Positions 61,501 to 64,000 of a DNA stretch of 64,000 bases are shown here, in pieces. A program made the translations under genes and the position numbers. Position 1 is the first letter of the stretch; each line of letters starts with the position of its first letter. Origin of the DNA: Medicago truncatula (Eukaryota; Streptophyta; Magnoliopsida; Fabales; Fabaceae); the NCBI RefSeq assembly GCF_003473485.1, contig NC_053044.1:34538091-34602090 (forward strand), in the 5' to 3' direction. Under the pieces are notes generated by a model that was not told where the DNA came from, did not search any database, and worked only from the letters and a program-made list of their open reading frames with translations.

Positions 61501-63835
61501 TATAATCTTTCGATTTTTTTTTTTTAACATTCAACACTGTCTACTTTTAAACATTTCAAAGCAGCACACGGCCATGATTATTTGAAAAAAAATCTCAAGT
61601 AAAGATCTATCAACCTACTTTCAACGACACTAACTTTTTGAGTTCTTTCTCGTTTCTTTTCACACATCTCACTCCCTCAATTGCCATGATCTCTTTATTG
61701 AATATGAGGCATTACAACATTACGATCATGGCTGAAAAAAAAAACTTCATTTTAAAAATAAAAATAAAAAATAATTGCAGGGATGAGGATGAGGCAGAGA
61801 TACATGTATCCGTCAAAAACGGAGATGGAATTTAATTTTTCATCCTCGTTGGATATAAATAGTATACAAGTAAGTATATAAGAGTCGAAAATAAGGGCAA
61901 AGAAGGTAATATGTCTTTGCCCCTCTCCATTATCATGCCTAGCTATGGGATGACTTTGGCTATTCCAAAAAAAAATAAGCTAAATATTTATATCCCAACA
62001 TTTTTGACTAAATAATCCGCTTTCTACCTAATAGTAAAAATTAGTATGGTTTTCTAGGTTAAAAAATATTCACATCTCCATTAAAAAAATTTATTTACTT
62101 CATAGATGTCTTGCGTCTTATTTTAAAATTATTTTTCACTTAAGCAACTATACAGAGACCTTTGTCAGCAATACAATTTGTCAAGATAACATATAATTTA
62201 TCTTATTTCTTAATATTATTTTATATTAATCTAACCCCCTTATATAGAAATGGCTAACTTTGTCGGAGACCATAACTTTGTTGATCCTCTAAAAAATGAG
62301 ATGTATCAACTTTTATTAATTAGGATGAAATACATCAACTTTTATTAGCTCAATTTTTTCTTATATATTAAGATTCAAATGAGTAATTTATGCCATTATT
62401 TTGAATTTTCTATCATAAACAACTTTGCACACAAACTATTATATAAACTCATCACAAAATTAAATGTGCAAAGATATTTGCATTTTAAAACCATAATCTA
62501 TGTTAGGAAAGAAAAAAAAGTAGCAGTAAGGATTATCAAATCTTAGTTATCTTAGCATTCTTTTTTTCTTTTCTTTTATTACTACTACGTTATGGTCAAA
62601 GACTCATTTTCCAAATGTCAAAGAGGGCTTTGAATGCCAAATTAGTCAAAGTCTTGGCTCTATGTACCTCTCTTCTTGATAGTCTATTTCAGATTTGAGC
62701 CGCACATCTACCTAAATTCCATTCTTTTCCCATCTTCCAACCCATTCTTGTTCTTCTTGACAACAAAAAGGTTATTATAAGCACATGCCTGTCTAACTAA
62801 GTTGTCGGCCTAAAGAAGTTATTCTTAGAATTGGTATTTTCTGATGAATTGTTGGAGATCTATAAACTCATGAAATTGCCATTAGATTCTATATTTTTTT
62901 CAAGAGAAAGTCAAGCATATTTGCAAACTTTATACAATTTGATTTGCTTCATACATTCAAAGAACATGAGCACAAATCTAAGAAAGAAAATTCCCACTAT
63001 TTTTATCGAAGTCAAATGCCTAGATCTAAATTTCATAAGATGAATCCAAGCACTAATTAAAAAAAAAAAATAACAAAATATTATATATTAATTATGAAGC
63101 AAGTACAAGTCCAACCTACAAGTACAAGGAGGCGAAGAATGAGGGTGTCCAAACACATTTGTACATCAACATTATGAGACAGCAATACAATTCCAATATC
63201 CACTCTTATACACACTCTCATGTCTAGCGTGGGTGCTATGTCCAATTCCCACATTGCAGCAATGAGTTAATGATCAAGACGACAAGAGAGGAATATGTCA
63301 AATCTCCACTCAAAACCCTGAGACAGTAGGTATATTGATGACATCTCTTATATATCCAATATATTATTCGTTCATAGACAATGTGAGACTTAATCACTCA
63401 CACTTGAAACCTAACACGCTGTTAAATCCTTATGGCATGGTTTTTGAGTTGGTTGTTCTTATGCGAGTTTTTGTTATTATCGGCACAATTTGGTTGTTTT
63501 CGACACGATTGATTGTATAGTTCTAGCTCAGGTTTTGATTTAGTTGTTCTTTGATGTGATTATGTTACATCCGGTCTAATTTTACGGTCCTCCGATGCGG
63601 TTATGGTACTATTTCTGGCATAATTGTGCTGTTTTACTATGTGATTTTAGCTTGTTAGTAGAGTTGGACTTTTTTTTTTGTATGTCGTTAATTCAGATGT
63701 TGTGTTTCTTTGATGTTTAGTTGTTATATTTCAATTAATTTGTCTAACTAATTAAGTTGATTATTTAGGTTTATATTATATAGTTGTCATTGAGATGTTT
63801 TTGTTTTTTGATCGACAAGAAAGTGATGCTTCCTG
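61501..63835. other. AT-rich spacer, no gene seen
   Basis: A frame at 62831-63043 (about 70 codons, opening at TTG) looks mildly protein-like but has no motif or start codon. Nothing else was recognised. Confidence 0.4.
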
Positions 63836-63909
63836 TTAGGGGTGTACATGGGTCGGTTGGGTTGGGGTTGGGTTTGGCCAAACTCAAGACCTGAACCATA
63901 TAAGGTACT
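63836..63909. repeat. Truncated transposon end (GGGTGTACATGGGTCGG)
   Basis: TAGGGGTGTACATGGGTCGG followed by GGTTGGGTTTGGCCAAACTC resembles the terminus of an abundant non-autonomous DNA transposon. It appears broken on the right by the SINE. Confidence 0.35.
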
Positions 63910-64000
63910 CCGTCACCTTTTTCAAGGTGAATAAGTGGGGTGTCTCGGGTTCGAACCCCAGCCCCTGCATATAATTATGCATGTCCCTGCCAACTGAGTT
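63910..64000 (-). mobile_element. tRNA-derived SINE, minus orientation, cut by the window edge
   Basis: On the minus strand it reads AACTCAGTTGGCAGGGACATG (pol III A-box region), then a B-box GGGGTTCGAACCCGAG, then CACCCCACTTATTCACC. This is a well-known legume SINE layout. Its 5' end may lie beyond the window. Confidence 0.7.

Overview
The window is plant nuclear DNA: AT-rich, with intron-split genes, microsatellites, LTR and non-LTR retrotransposons, SINEs and many short inverted-repeat elements. The gene families (DA1-like LIM peptidase, NPF5 transporters, RABA2 GTPase, GDSL lipase) are typical of dicots. The repeats (elements ending GGCTTAAAT, legume-style tRNA-derived SINEs, gypsy-type LTRs ending GGTGTTACA) suggest a legume close to Medicago or Trifolium. 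That placement is inference from remembered repeat types; no species-specific marker was seen.

Layout. 1-7500: the start of an unidentified minus-strand gene at the left edge, then a diverged segmental duplication (956-3400 and 4801-6272) whose second copy carries a 5'-truncated LINE. 8538-11798: an 11-exon DA1-like LIM/zinc-peptidase gene on the plus strand, convergent with the next gene. 12248-40927: three tandem minus-strand NPF5-type transporter genes (A 12248-14819, B 18339-24230, C 29752-40927). All three have four coding exons with identical exon 2 (218 nt) and exon 3 (545 nt) lengths and open frames of 594, 590 and 581 aa. Their introns and spacers are full of mobile DNA: a nearly complete copia element of 5.7 kb in intron 3 of gene C, a decayed PIF/Harbinger element with a SINE, and many MITEs. 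43417-45441: a RABA2-type Rab GTPase. 48550-50235: a five-exon GDSL esterase/lipase. 51529-53583: a 2-kb solo LTR with target-site duplication. 57237-58083: a two-exon gene for a 94-aa secreted six-cysteine peptide that I could not assign to a named family. The last 6 kb hold no gene I can support and end in a SINE.

How it fits together. The genes are not an operon or a pathway. The one functional cluster is the NPF5 trio, proton-coupled transporters that arose by tandem duplication. Genes B and C are the closest pair and still share a diverged MITE at the same place in intron 3. All splice sites were inferred by hand from GT/AG boundaries, reading frame and family homology. The reconstructed frames close exactly, which supports them, but no transcript data were available. 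I found no tRNA or rRNA gene, no CRISPR and no prokaryotic features. The best candidates for something undescribed are the six-cysteine peptide gene, a cluster of short palindromes in the solo LTR, and a self-complementary leader in the copia element.
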